NCBI RefSeq assembly: GCF_022808675.1
Contig: NZ_JAKZKV010000004.1
Location: forward strand, 248,001-312,000
Direction of reading: 5' to 3'
DNA from: Parabacteroides sp. FAFU027
GTDB lineage: Bacteria > Bacteroidota > Bacteroidia > Bacteroidales > UBA7332
DNA: 64,000 nucleotides
The translations under genes were made by a program, and so were the position numbers. This document shows, in pieces, positions 15,816 to 24,796 of this stretch. How positions within the stretch are numbered: position 1 is the stretch's first letter; every line of letters starts with the position of its first letter. A model generated the notes under the pieces. That model saw only the letters and a program-made list of their open reading frames with translations. It made no database searches and was not told the DNA's origin.

Positions 15816-17621
15816 ATGAAGAAGCAGCTTTTCTTATTTGTCCTTGCATTTATAGGGCTCTCCTCTTTTGCCGTCAAGGCAGACATTCCTCGTCCCGAAT
15901 ATCCACGTCCGCAGTTTCAGCGGGAAAACTGGATAAACCTCAATGGTAAATGGTCATTCACCTTTGATTTTGGAAAATCGGGACTTGACCGCAGATTCCA
16001 GGAGAGCAAAGGATTTGACAAAAGTATTATCGTTCCGTTTTGTCCGGAAAGTGAGCTTTCGGGCGTGAAATATGTTGATTTTATCAATGCGATGTGGTAT
16101 CACCGGGTTATCGAAATTCCGGCAGCCTGGTCAGGGAAGGCGGTAATCCTTCACTTTGGAGCGGTCGATTATTATGCTTCGGTTTATATTGATGGTAAAC
16201 TGGTAGGACGTCACTGGGGAGGGACCTCTTCGTTTGATTTTGATATTACCCCGTTTGTAAAACCACAGACACAACATCAACTGGTAGTACAGGTGGAAGA
16301 TGATCAACGCTCCGGAGCTCAGGGAAGAGGCAAGCAGTGCGGGAATTATTATTCCGGCGGATGTGACTACACCCGCACTACCGGTATCTGGCAGACGGTC
16401 TGGATGGAACCGGTGGACAAATCGGGGCTGAAAAGCGCATACATCGTGCCGGAGCTGGATCAGAAACGTTTTGTGATTTATCCGGAATTTTATTCCCTGC
16501 AACAGGGCCAGAAGCTAAGAGTCAGCGTCAAAGACGGAAAGTCAACCGTTGCAACGCAGACGATTCCTGCCGGAACACCTTCGTTTGCCATTCTCCCGCT
16601 TAAGCAGGTGAAGACCTGGTCGCCCGAATCTCCGTTCCTGTATGATGTAACTTTTGAGGTGCTCAATGCCAAAGGTGCAGTGATTGACAAAGTCACTTCT
16701 TATGCCGGAATGCGCAAAGTTCACTCCGAAGGAAATTGCTTTTTTCTGAATAACAAACCCTACTTCCTGCGCCTGGTGCTTGATCAGGGCTTTTATCCCA
16801 AAGGAATTTGGACGGCTCCTTCCGATGCCGATCTGAAACACGATATTGAACTCTCCATGCAGGCCGGATTCAACGGAGCGCGTTTGCATCAGAAGGTCTT
16901 TGAAGAACGCTACCACTACTGGGCAGATAAGCTGGGCTATTTAACCTGGGGTGAATCCTCCAGCTGGGGAATGGGGATGAGCAATATTGAAGCGGCCCGC
17001 AATTTCCTATCCGAGTGGCGCGAGATTGTAATGAGGGATCGTAACTACCCTTCCATTATTGCCTGGGTTCCTTTCAATGAGAGCTGGGATCGTCCCGACA
17101 ATGACCGTGCGCAGCAGCATGACCGCTTTGTAACGGATATCTATAATCTTACCCATTCGCTCGATTACCGTCCGGTAAATGATGTGAGCGGCCTTTATCA
17201 CGTAAAAACCGATCTCTGGTCTGTTCACTACTATGAGCAAACAGCAGATGAATTACGTGGAAAACTCGAACCGAAAGATGGGGTTATTCCTCAGTTTGAA
17301 CCAAAGAAAGAGGTGGCGTACAGTGGTCAGCCCTATTTCGTAGATGAGTATGGCGGTATTAAATGGATTGCCGGCGAACAGTTTGCCAACAACTCCTGGG
17401 GATACGGAAATGCGCCTAAAACGCTGGATGAGTTTTATGTCCGTCTGGCTCAGCTGACCGATGTAATTCTGGGGTATGACCACATTTCGGGTTATTGCTA
17501 TACCCAGCTTACCGATGTGGAGCAGGAGCAGAATGGTATCTACAACTACGACCGCACACCCAAGTTTGACATGAAGAAGATCAAAGCGGTCTTTAGCAAA
17601 GTCCCCGAACGATTTAAATGA
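15816..17621 (+). CDS. GH2 family beta-glycosidase, secreted
   Basis: A 601-residue enzyme with a signal peptide (1-22). Domain order is a sugar-binding jelly-roll (about 25-200, RENWINLNGKWSFTFD), an immunoglobulin-like domain (205-300) and a TIM barrel. Glu422 in WVPFNESW is the acid/base and Glu511 in FVDEYGG the nucleophile. This is the compact GH2 form often annotated as beta-galactosidase, but GH2 also covers beta-mannosidase, beta-glucuronidase and arabinosidase activities, so the specificity is open. It begins a same-strand run with GH76, an MFS transporter and GH38, with gaps of 112, 83 and 22 bp. Confidence 0.87.
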   Translation: MKKQLFLFVLAFIGLSSFAVKADIPRPEYPRPQFQRENWINLNGKWSFTFDFGKSGLDRRFQESKGFDKSIIVPFCPESELSGVKYVDFINAMWYHRVIEIPAAWSGKAVILHFGAVDYYASVYIDGKLVGRHWGGTSSFDFDITPFVKPQTQHQLVVQVEDDQRSGAQGRGKQCGNYYSGGCDYTRTTGIWQTVWMEPVDKSGLKSAYIVPELDQKRFVIYPEFYSLQQGQKLRVSVKDGKSTVATQTIPAGTPSFAILPLKQVKTWSPESPFLYDVTFEVLNAKGAVIDKVTSYAGMRKVHSEGNCFFLNNKPYFLRLVLDQGFYPKGIWTAPSDADLKHDIELSMQAGFNGARLHQKVFEERYHYWADKLGYLTWGESSSWGMGMSNIEAARNFLSEWREIVMRDRNYPSIIAWVPFNESWDRPDNDRAQQHDRFVTDIYNLTHSLDYRPVNDVSGLYHVKTDLWSVHYYEQTADELRGKLEPKDGVIPQFEPKKEVAYSGQPYFVDEYGGIKWIAGEQFANNSWGYGNAPKTLDEFYVRLAQLTDVILGYDHISGYCYTQLTDVEQEQNGIYNYDRTPKFDMKKIKAVFSKVPERFK

Positions 17622-17733
17622 AACGAGCAAGAACAAATGTTCACCAAAGAGCATGACATTATATGCGAGTTACATATGTAGCTAAAACAAAAATAATAAT
17701 GATGTATGAAATATTCCAATAGGTAAATAGTTG

Positions 17734-18915
17734 ATGAACAGAAAAGCATTGTTGAGGGGATTGTGCCTGATCCTGTTGATTGGCATATCCCCGGGGATTA
17801 TTCATTCCGAAAACCGCAACCTGCAACGGGCAAAAGAGACGATGGAACGAATCTACAGATTCTATGACGTAGGGAATAGCCCGTTGCTTCGCGAGAACTA
17901 TCCGTTTGTCGCGGATTATAAGGCCGGTTATCTGGCCGGGGAAGACAAGACACCGCAAAAGAAGGCTGCATACCTGTGGCCTTTCTCCGGAACCTTTTCA
18001 GCGCTTAATGCTCTGATGAAAGCCAGTGAAAAGGAATATCTGCCGGTGTGTAAAGAACGCTATCTTCCCGGTCTGAAGATGTATTATGATTCAAAACGTA
18101 CTCCCGCCTGTTATCAGTCTTATCTCGCTGAGGCTGGATTTTCGGATCGTTTCTATGATGATAATGTGTGGCTGGGTATTGATTTTGCGGAGTTGTATCA
18201 TTCTACTCACGATAAGATTTATTTGAAACAAGCGCAGGTGATCTGGCGTTTTATTGAAAGTGGAACTGATGATAAGCTGGGTGGAGGCGTTTATTGGTGC
18301 GAGCAAAAAAAACAATCCAAAAACACCTGTTCCAATGCACCCGGTGCGGTGCTGGCATTAAAACTTTACCGGATTACGCATAATAAAAAGTATTTCACGG
18401 AAGGTAAATCGCTGTATGAATGGACGAAAAGCAATCTACAGGATCCGACCGACCAGCTTTACTTTGACAATAAATCATTGGATGGGAAAATCGGAAAGGC
18501 CAAGTTTGCCTACAATAGCGGGCAAATGTTGCAGGCAGCCGTTTTGCTGTACAAGATCACCAAAGATAAAAGCTATCTCGAAGAGGCAAAGTCGGTTGCG
18601 AAAGCTTCCATCAACTATTTTGCCGAACCGTTTCAGGGAAAAGACGGGAAAGAACATCGTCTTTTCATTGACCGGAATGCCTGGTTTGTCGCGGTTATGT
18701 TGCGTGGCTTTGTCGAATTGTACAGCGTAGATCGTAATCCGGAATACCTGAATGTGTATCAGGATAACCTGGACTATGCCTGGGATAATGCACGCGACGC
18801 GGACGGACTTTTTTACGGCGACTGGAGTCTGAAGCGAACTGAAAAAGAAAAGTGGCTGCTTACACAGGCTGCCATGGTGGAGATGTATGGCTCATTGGCG
18901 GGGATTAAACTCTGA
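17734..18915 (+). CDS. GH76 endo-alpha-1,6-mannanase, secreted
   Basis: A 393-residue (alpha/alpha)6-barrel enzyme. ATG 17734 is chosen over the in-frame TTG three bases earlier. The N-terminal hydrophobic stretch is a signal peptide. The GH76 catalytic aspartate pair is present as Asp142-Asp143 in FYDDNVWLG. AYNSGQMLQAAVLLY and the repeated helical hairpins also fit the family. GH76 cuts the alpha-1,6-mannan backbone of yeast mannan or bacterial mannans. Its place beside a GH38 alpha-mannosidase and a sugar permease points to alpha-mannan or mannose-containing glycan use. A signal peptidase II cysteine is not obvious, so a soluble periplasmic location is likely. Confidence 0.87.
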   Translation: MNRKALLRGLCLILLIGISPGIIHSENRNLQRAKETMERIYRFYDVGNSPLLRENYPFVADYKAGYLAGEDKTPQKKAAYLWPFSGTFSALNALMKASEKEYLPVCKERYLPGLKMYYDSKRTPACYQSYLAEAGFSDRFYDDNVWLGIDFAELYHSTHDKIYLKQAQVIWRFIESGTDDKLGGGVYWCEQKKQSKNTCSNAPGAVLALKLYRITHNKKYFTEGKSLYEWTKSNLQDPTDQLYFDNKSLDGKIGKAKFAYNSGQMLQAAVLLYKITKDKSYLEEAKSVAKASINYFAEPFQGKDGKEHRLFIDRNAWFVAVMLRGFVELYSVDRNPEYLNVYQDNLDYAWDNARDADGLFYGDWSLKRTEKEKWLLTQAAMVEMYGSLAGIKL

Positions 18916-18998
18916 AATGAGCAGGCATGATAAAGGCATCTTCCATTGAGTAATACATTGGATTAACACTATATTCCAATAAACATACCTTAAACGAA

Positions 18999-20153
18999 AT
19001 GAAGCAACAAACATCCACATTGACAATTCTACCCGTGCTGTTCGGGTTCTTTATTATGGGCTTTTGTGATGTAGTAGGGATTACCTCTACGCACGTAAAA
19101 GCCGATTTCGGATTGAGTGACACCTTGTCCAACATGATACCGGTGGCGCTTTTTTCCATGTTTCTTCTCTTTTCCGTCCCCACCGGCATGTTGATGAACA
19201 AGATCGGGCGCAAGCGCACCGTGTTGCTGAGTAATGCGGTTACGATGGTGGCGATGCTGATTCCCCTGTTGAGTTACACCTTTGCCACATCGCTGGCCGC
19301 ATTTGTATTGCTGGGAATTGCCAATACCATATTGCAGGTGTCATTAAATCCCCTGCTGACCAATGTGGTGAAAGGGGATAAGCTGACCAGCAGCCTGACT
19401 GCCGGACAATTCGTGAAAGCAATCTCTTCCTTCAGCGGACCGTTTATTGCCGCTTTTGCAGCTTCACGGTTAGGCAACTGGCAATATATCTTTCCGATCT
19501 ATGCCCTGATCACGTTGGTTTCTACGATCTGGTTGCTGACAACCTCTATTCATGAAGAGATTTCAGTCAATACCGCAAGTTCGTTTGGCAGTGTGTTTGG
19601 CATACTGAAAGACAAGACACTCCTGCTGCTTTTTCTGGGAATTGTCTTTGTGGTAGGCGTTGATGTCGGTATTAATACCGCTGCGCCCAAGATTCTGATG
19701 GAACGATGCGGAATGAATACCATTGACGCCGGATACGGAACAAGCATGTACTTTGCCTTCCGTACCGCAGGTGCATTTATCGGCGCTATATTGCTGGCAC
19801 GCTATTCAGCTGCCCGTTTCTTTAAGATCACCACCGTGGTTGCTGTGATTGCATTGGCTGCTCTTCTTTTTGCGTCCGGACAGGTCGCGGTTTTTGCCTT
19901 ATTGGCTATTATCGGTTTTTCGATTGCAAACGTCTTTTCCATTATTTTCGCGATGGCGATCCAGTTGCATCCCGATAAAGGCAATGAAATATCGGGACTG
20001 ATGATTACCGGAGTATTTGGCGGGGCGGTGATCCCGTTTATCATGGGCGTTGCGTCGGATGCCGTTTGCTCGCAGGTGGGCTCGGTTACGGTTATTTTGT
20101 TAAGCGCGATTTATTTGTTGTTCTGCTCATTTGCCGTTAAACCCAAGCTTTAG
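18999..20153 (+). CDS. MFS sugar permease (fucose-permease-like)
   Basis: A 384-residue inner-membrane protein with about twelve hydrophobic helices. The motif GMLMNKIGRKRTVLLS after helix 2 is the major facilitator signature loop. The N-terminal GFFIMGFCDVVGITSTHVKADFGLSD resembles the FHS (fucose:H+ symporter) group common beside Bacteroidota sugar loci. A long loop near residue 190 divides the two halves. It sits between the GH76 and GH38 genes, 22 bp before the latter, and so likely imports a monosaccharide or short oligosaccharide released by them, mannose being the simplest guess. No SusC/D pair serves this cluster within the window. Confidence 0.88.
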   Translation: MKQQTSTLTILPVLFGFFIMGFCDVVGITSTHVKADFGLSDTLSNMIPVALFSMFLLFSVPTGMLMNKIGRKRTVLLSNAVTMVAMLIPLLSYTFATSLAAFVLLGIANTILQVSLNPLLTNVVKGDKLTSSLTAGQFVKAISSFSGPFIAAFAASRLGNWQYIFPIYALITLVSTIWLLTTSIHEEISVNTASSFGSVFGILKDKTLLLLFLGIVFVVGVDVGINTAAPKILMERCGMNTIDAGYGTSMYFAFRTAGAFIGAILLARYSAARFFKITTVVAVIALAALLFASGQVAVFALLAIIGFSIANVFSIIFAMAIQLHPDKGNEISGLMITGVFGGAVIPFIMGVASDAVCSQVGSVTVILLSAIYLLFCSFAVKPKL

Positions 20154-20175
20154 GCTTATATAAATTAAGAATACA

Positions 20176-23100
20176 ATGAAACTACTCTTTTCTTTAATAG
20201 CACTGGGTATGACAACGATTCAACTGGCTACTGCACAGGCTCCTCAGAAGCCTGAAAAATACGATATTGCCAAAGATCGCCTGCTATATACGATAGGATA
20301 TGCCCATCTGGATTCGGAGTGGAACTGGGATTATCCATTCACGATCAATCAATGTATCCGGAATACCATGGAGGAAAACTTCCGTCTTTTTGAGAAGTAC
20401 CCCGATTATGTATTCAACTTCACCGGCTCGCGCCGCTACAATATGATGAAGGAATACTATCCGGAGCAATTCAAAAAGGTGGTGGATTATGTCCACAAAG
20501 GCCGTTGGCACGTTTCCGGATCGTCGGTCGATGAAGGAGAGGTTAACATCTCATCCTCCGAATCATTGATCCGTCAGATTTTATACGGGAATAACTTCTT
20601 CCGCAGGGAGTTTGCCAAAGAGAGTGCAGATTATATGTTACCGGACTGTTTCGGCTTCCTGTACAATTTGCCAACGGTATTTCATCATTGCGGATTGTTG
20701 GGCTTTTCCACACAGAAACTGACCTGGCATTCTGCCGCGGGAGTTCCTTTCAATGTGGGCGTGTGGAATGGTCCGGATGGTAAAGGTGTAGTGGCTGCTT
20801 TGAATGCCAGCAACTATACTGGCCGGGTGGAGGAGCGTCTGGATAAAAATCCGGGGTGGATCAGCCGCCTGGATGATAATTTCAAAAAAACAGGATATGC
20901 GTTTGATTTTCGTTACTACGGAGTAGGAGACCAGGGCGGTTCCCCGCGTGAAAACGATGTCAAACATGCAGAGAAAAGCCTGAATAATCGGGACAGTAAT
21001 TTCAAGGTGTTGCTCACATCGTCCGATCAGATGTTTAAAGATATTACTCCGGAAATCAGAAAAGCACTTCCAACCTATTCCGGTGATCTTTTGTTGATAG
21101 AGCACAGTGCCGGTTCCATGACTTCGCAGGCTTATATGAAGCGGGCTAACCGTAAGAACGAGCTTTTGGCACAGTCGGCTGAACAGGTTTCGGTTATGGC
21201 CGATTGGATGAAAGCGGCTGAATATCCCCTTCAAAAGATCAATAGTGCCTGGGATCTTGTCCTGGGTAGCCAGTTTCATGATATTTTGCCTGGAACCAGT
21301 ATTCCCAAAGCGTATGAATATGCCTGGAACGATGAGTTTGTCGCCTCCAACGGTTTTGCAGAAATCCTTAAGCACGGAGTAAGCGCCATTGCCGGCAGTA
21401 TGAATACTTTGACAGCAGGAAAAGCAGTTGTGATATATAACCCTGTCGCACATTCGCGGGAAGATGTTGTAACCGCAGAGCTTGAATATCCGGCGATGCC
21501 CGCTCATGTTGCTGTGTTTGATCACAACGGACTGGAAGTGTCGTCCCAGGTGATTTCGCGTGCAGGAAATAAGTTGACCCTGTTATTTCTGGCACAGGTG
21601 CCCCCGGTAGGGATGGCCGTGTATGATGTCCGTGAAGTGGCCGCGGCAAGAACCGGAAAGAGTCTCCTTTCTGCGACTAACCGTACTTTGGAAAACAGTT
21701 ACTACAAAGTAGAATTTGCAACTAACGGAGATATACTGAGTATCAGGGACAAGAAAGCGAATAAGGAGCTGCTTTCCGCACCGGCCCGTCTGGAGTTTCA
21801 GCAAGAGCGTCCAGTGGAATGGCCGGCCTGGAATATGGATTGGGCGGACCGGAAGAAAGCGCCTGTGGACTTTATGGATAAAGATGCCGAACTGACCGTA
21901 GTTGAAAATGGTCCGGTTCGGGTAACTCTTCAGGTCAAACGGAAAGGCAGAAATTCAGAGATCGTGCAGCTGTTCAGCCTTTCTGCCAGTGAAGCCGGTA
22001 AACGCCTGGAGGTATCGAATAAAATAGACTGGCAATCCCGCGAGGTCAGTCTTAAGGCCTCTTTCCCATTGGCGGTGAACAATGAGAAAGCGACCTATAA
22101 TCTCGGTGTCGGTACCATTGCCCGCGGTAATAATAACGAGAAAATGTTTGAAGTGCCGTTTAAAGAGTGGATGGACCTGACTGATAAATCGGGCCGGTAT
22201 GGTGTCTCGATCCTGGAAGATTGCAAATATGGAGCCGACAAGCCCAACGATAACACATTGCGCCTGACACTGCTTTATACGCCCGGGGCAAAAGCCTTTA
22301 ACGGGGCATACATGTACCAGAGCACCCAGGATTGGGGAATTCATGATGTGAAATACGCCATCTATGGCCATGAAGGTGGCTGGCAGGATGCAGGTCCGGC
22401 ATGGCAGGCCAAGTTTTTCAATCAGCCTCTTATCGCTTTCGAATCTCCGAAACATGCCGGGGTTCAGGGAAAAACATTCTCCATGATTTCAATAGATAAT
22501 CCGAAGGTAGGAGTGATGGCCTGTAAGAAAATGGAACAGGGCGATTATTATCTGGTCAGGGTGAATGAACTAGCCGGAGAGGATCAGAAGTCTGTCAGAC
22601 TATCTCTTCCGGGAAAAATAATCAATGCCTATGAGGTGAACGGTCAGGAACAAAAGACAGGCAATGCCACGGTTCACGATGGCAAGCTTACGTTTGATCT
22701 GAGTCATTATACGATTCGCAGTTTCGCCGTTCAGCTTGAGGGGCAGGCTGTACAGAAAAACGGGATGAATCAACAATCGGTTGATTTGCCTTATGATGCC
22801 GATGTGGTAAGCTTTGACGGTAATCGTGACGATGGCGATTTTGTCTATAAGCAGACTTTGCCGGGAGAGTTATTGCCGGAGAGCGTTCAAAGTGAAGATA
22901 TCCGGTTTGTATTGGGAGGGAAAAATGACGGTCAGAATAATGCTGTCTCCTGTAACGGTCAGAAGATACAACTGCCGCAGGGCAATTATACCCGGATCTA
23001 TTTGCTCGCCGCTGCTACCGAAGATACAAAAGGCGATTTTCTGATTGACGGCCAGGTAAAACCATTGGATATTCAGGAGTGGACCGGTTATGTCGGACAG

Positions 23101-23424
23101 TTCTACAACCGGGTATTGAGCCGTGACCGCAATTCGGTGGTTGAGATGCAAAAGCCTTTTACCAAAAGGGATAATATTGCCTGGTATGCATCGCATGTGC
23201 ATAATGCCTATCCGTCTTCAAACGAGGCTTATCAATATTGTTACCTCTATAAATATGAGGTTGAAATTCCGGCAGGGGCGAAAGAGCTGGTTTTGCCGGT
23301 AAACAATAGAATAAAACTGATGGCTGTAACGCTGGCTGCTCCGGCTATCGGGAATGTGACGCCGCTGCAACCGTTGTACGATGATTTTGCCGGTCATCCG
23401 GAATTCAAACTTAGGGAGAAATAG
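20176..23424 (+). CDS. GH38 alpha-mannosidase, secreted
   Basis: A 1082-residue enzyme with a signal peptide (1-21). GH38 enzymes are zinc-dependent retaining alpha-mannosidases. The first zinc ligands are His44 and Asp46 in GYAHLDSEW, the nucleophile/ligand is Asp157 in YMLPDCFGF, and a further zinc histidine is His368 in SQFHDILPGTS. These occur in the right order and spacing. The GH38 C-terminal beta-domains follow (about 420-860). The last about 200 residues carry an extra beta-rich module (VDLPYDADVVSFDGNRDDGD onward), unassigned. It is the last gene of the GH2-GH76-MFS run and would remove terminal alpha-mannose after GH76 backbone cutting. A terminator follows. Confidence 0.92.
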   Translation: MKLLFSLIALGMTTIQLATAQAPQKPEKYDIAKDRLLYTIGYAHLDSEWNWDYPFTINQCIRNTMEENFRLFEKYPDYVFNFTGSRRYNMMKEYYPEQFKKVVDYVHKGRWHVSGSSVDEGEVNISSSESLIRQILYGNNFFRREFAKESADYMLPDCFGFLYNLPTVFHHCGLLGFSTQKLTWHSAAGVPFNVGVWNGPDGKGVVAALNASNYTGRVEERLDKNPGWISRLDDNFKKTGYAFDFRYYGVGDQGGSPRENDVKHAEKSLNNRDSNFKVLLTSSDQMFKDITPEIRKALPTYSGDLLLIEHSAGSMTSQAYMKRANRKNELLAQSAEQVSVMADWMKAAEYPLQKINSAWDLVLGSQFHDILPGTSIPKAYEYAWNDEFVASNGFAEILKHGVSAIAGSMNTLTAGKAVVIYNPVAHSREDVVTAELEYPAMPAHVAVFDHNGLEVSSQVISRAGNKLTLLFLAQVPPVGMAVYDVREVAAARTGKSLLSATNRTLENSYYKVEFATNGDILSIRDKKANKELLSAPARLEFQQERPVEWPAWNMDWADRKKAPVDFMDKDAELTVVENGPVRVTLQVKRKGRNSEIVQLFSLSASEAGKRLEVSNKIDWQSREVSLKASFPLAVNNEKATYNLGVGTIARGNNNEKMFEVPFKEWMDLTDKSGRYGVSILEDCKYGADKPNDNTLRLTLLYTPGAKAFNGAYMYQSTQDWGIHDVKYAIYGHEGGWQDAGPAWQAKFFNQPLIAFESPKHAGVQGKTFSMISIDNPKVGVMACKKMEQGDYYLVRVNELAGEDQKSVRLSLPGKIINAYEVNGQEQKTGNATVHDGKLTFDLSHYTIRSFAVQLEGQAVQKNGMNQQSVDLPYDADVVSFDGNRDDGDFVYKQTLPGELLPESVQSEDIRFVLGGKNDGQNNAVSCNGQKIQLPQGNYTRIYLLAAATEDTKGDFLIDGQVKPLDIQEWTGYVGQFYNRVLSRDRNSVVEMQKPFTKRDNIAWYASHVHNAYPSSNEAYQYCYLYKYEVEIPAGAKELVLPVNNRIKLMAVTLAAPAIGNVTPLQPLYDDFAGHPEFKLREK

Positions 23425-23527
23425 GGGGTATATATTCATGAAAGGTTATCGGACGGTTTGTCTGTTTTGGTAGTGAAAATGATTGTATAATAAATTAGTG
23501 AATCAAACTGCCGATAACTCTTTCTTT

Positions 23528-23571
23528 AAAAAACGGAGGGCACTCTTACAAGGGAGTGTCCTCTGTTTTTT
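23528..23571 (+). terminator. Rho-independent terminator after GH38
   Basis: AAAACGGAGGGCACTC pairs with GAGTGTCCTCTGTTTT (two G-U pairs) around a short loop and ends in a T-run. It lies about 100 bp after the GH38 stop. Confidence 0.8.
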
Positions 23572-23673
23572 CGGCTCTATAACGTTTTGTGTGGGTCTAT
23601 TCTATCCTCTTTTAGGGAAAGAATTTATCTAAAAGATTTCGTGAAATAATTTAGGATCAACTTATCGAAATGA

Positions 23674-23853
23674 TTTTAGCCACGAAACGTAGTTCGACGA
23701 AGTCAATGCACGAATTAAAACACAGCTTATAACCCACTTTAATCAGACATAATGAAAATCGTAGCTTCACGAATCTTTTTTCATTACTGAAAAAAGAAAA
23801 GACACATTCTTATTCGTGGATTGACTTCGTCGAACTACGTTTCGTGGCTAAAA
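23674..23853. repeat. Inverted-repeat element, MITE-like (copy 2)
   Basis: Perfect 33-bp terminal inverted repeats at 23674-23706 and 23821-23853 (beginning TTTTAGCCACGAAACGTAGT) enclose 114 bp. The pairing continues imperfectly inward through CACGAAT/ATTCGTG. It shares AGCCACGAA and CACGAAT with copy 1 at 4106, but about 20 bp (ACGTAGTTCGACGAAGTCAA) sits between these words in each arm. The same GGCTCTATAACGTTTTGT motif precedes it at 23573-23590. Confidence 0.75.
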
Positions 23854-24178
23854 AAAATGCTTCTAATTGGCTACGCCGATCTTCTATTCACCTGAGGAGA
23901 TGCCTGGAAAAATTATTATTATGTAATGTAATCAGGCGAATACAATTCTTTCGGATATAGAGTATGTGTTGCCTGTTTTTGACACGAGAGTGTCCTTAAT
24001 TGGTTAGGATTTGATTACAAAGTACTCAATTGACATCTACTTTTGCAACGTTAGCTTTAAGTGTAAAGCGTTGGTTATTACACTAAAAGGAGAATTAGTC
24101 ATAAAAAAAGAATACAAGATGTTCTTCATCCTGTATTTATATTGATTCATATCATTCACCTTTAAATTAATTGTTGCT

Positions 24179-24566
24179 ATGAAAAAATCCTACCTTGTCG
24201 CGTGCCTGTTGATGATTCTGGACATAAGCGTAAGAACTCTGGCTCAAACCAATCCGGGGACAGCCAATCTGAAACATCAATGGACATTTGACGATGGAAC
24301 GGCCAATGATAACGTTGGCGGAATGAACGGTACTCTAATGAGCGGGGCTACCCAATAACCAGATCATTGCCGAATTTGAATCTGCTACAGAGGCTTCATC
24401 CCGCATTTACGTTTATAATATTCAGGGAGCGTTGCTATCCAACGAAGTTTTTACCTGTAATGCAGGCGTAAATAATAAGATCATCAAAGCTGAATATCCG
24501 GCGGGTATCTACCTGGTTCGCCTTACTGTAGCCGGACAAACAAGTTATGCCAAAGTTGTGAAATAG
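24179..24566 (+). pseudogene. Collapsed LamG / T9SS sorting-domain gene
   Basis: Two in-order fragments of one gene. The first (24179-24358, 59 codons) has a signal peptide and TNPGTANLKHQWTFDDGTAN, nearly the same as the N-terminus of the 1218-residue protein at 33745 (TDPGTTNLTHQWTFDDGTAK), and ends at a TAA. From about 24354, in another frame, follows NNQIIAEFESATEASSRIYV and YPAGIYLVRLTVAGQTSYAK to 24566, a typical T9SS sorting domain that matches the far C-terminus of the 33745 protein. The middle, about 3 kb in the relative, is missing. An internal deletion joined the ends out of frame at about 24354. A terminator follows. Confidence 0.82.
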
Positions 24567-24590
24567 GTTGTTTTGTTTTTATGTTGATTG

Positions 24591-24620
24591 AAAGGGTGTC
24601 CTTCGGGATGCCCTTTTTTG
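24591..24620 (+). terminator. Terminator with TTCG tetraloop
   Basis: AAAGGGTGTCC, TTCG, GGATGCCCTTT and a T-run, 25 bp after the stop of the collapsed LamG gene. The UUCG loop makes it especially stable. The pseudogene has kept its terminator. Confidence 0.85.
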
Positions 24621-24796
24621 TAGTTTCCGGCCGGAGATAATCCCTATCTGTCATATCAGATGAATATAACCTGCTTACGGTTTTGTTTCTCATTGACAGA
24701 ATTTGTTGAAAACAGATCAGACAATTATCCACTATCTATCTTTATATTTGTTGAGTAAAAGTGGAATAAGCCAATCTGCAAAAAATATCCGGTACC

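Larger units (their letters stand above)
23425..24178. other. Intergenic region with terminator and repeat element
   Basis: Holds the GH38 terminator (about 23528-23571), an 18-bp motif shared with 4050 (23573-23590), a long inverted-repeat element (23674-23853) and about 300 bp of AT-rich leader before the decayed LamG gene. No intact gene is seen. Confidence 0.7.

Noticed and set aside
20638-21525. 295-codon minus-strand open frame inside GH38
   Set aside because: Long but entirely within the clearly coding GH38 gene on the other strand; no family motif, no signal or start context.
24179-24566. Programmed frameshift in a small T9SS protein
   Set aside because: There is no slippery site, and the two pieces match opposite ends of a 1218-residue relative, so a deletion is simpler.
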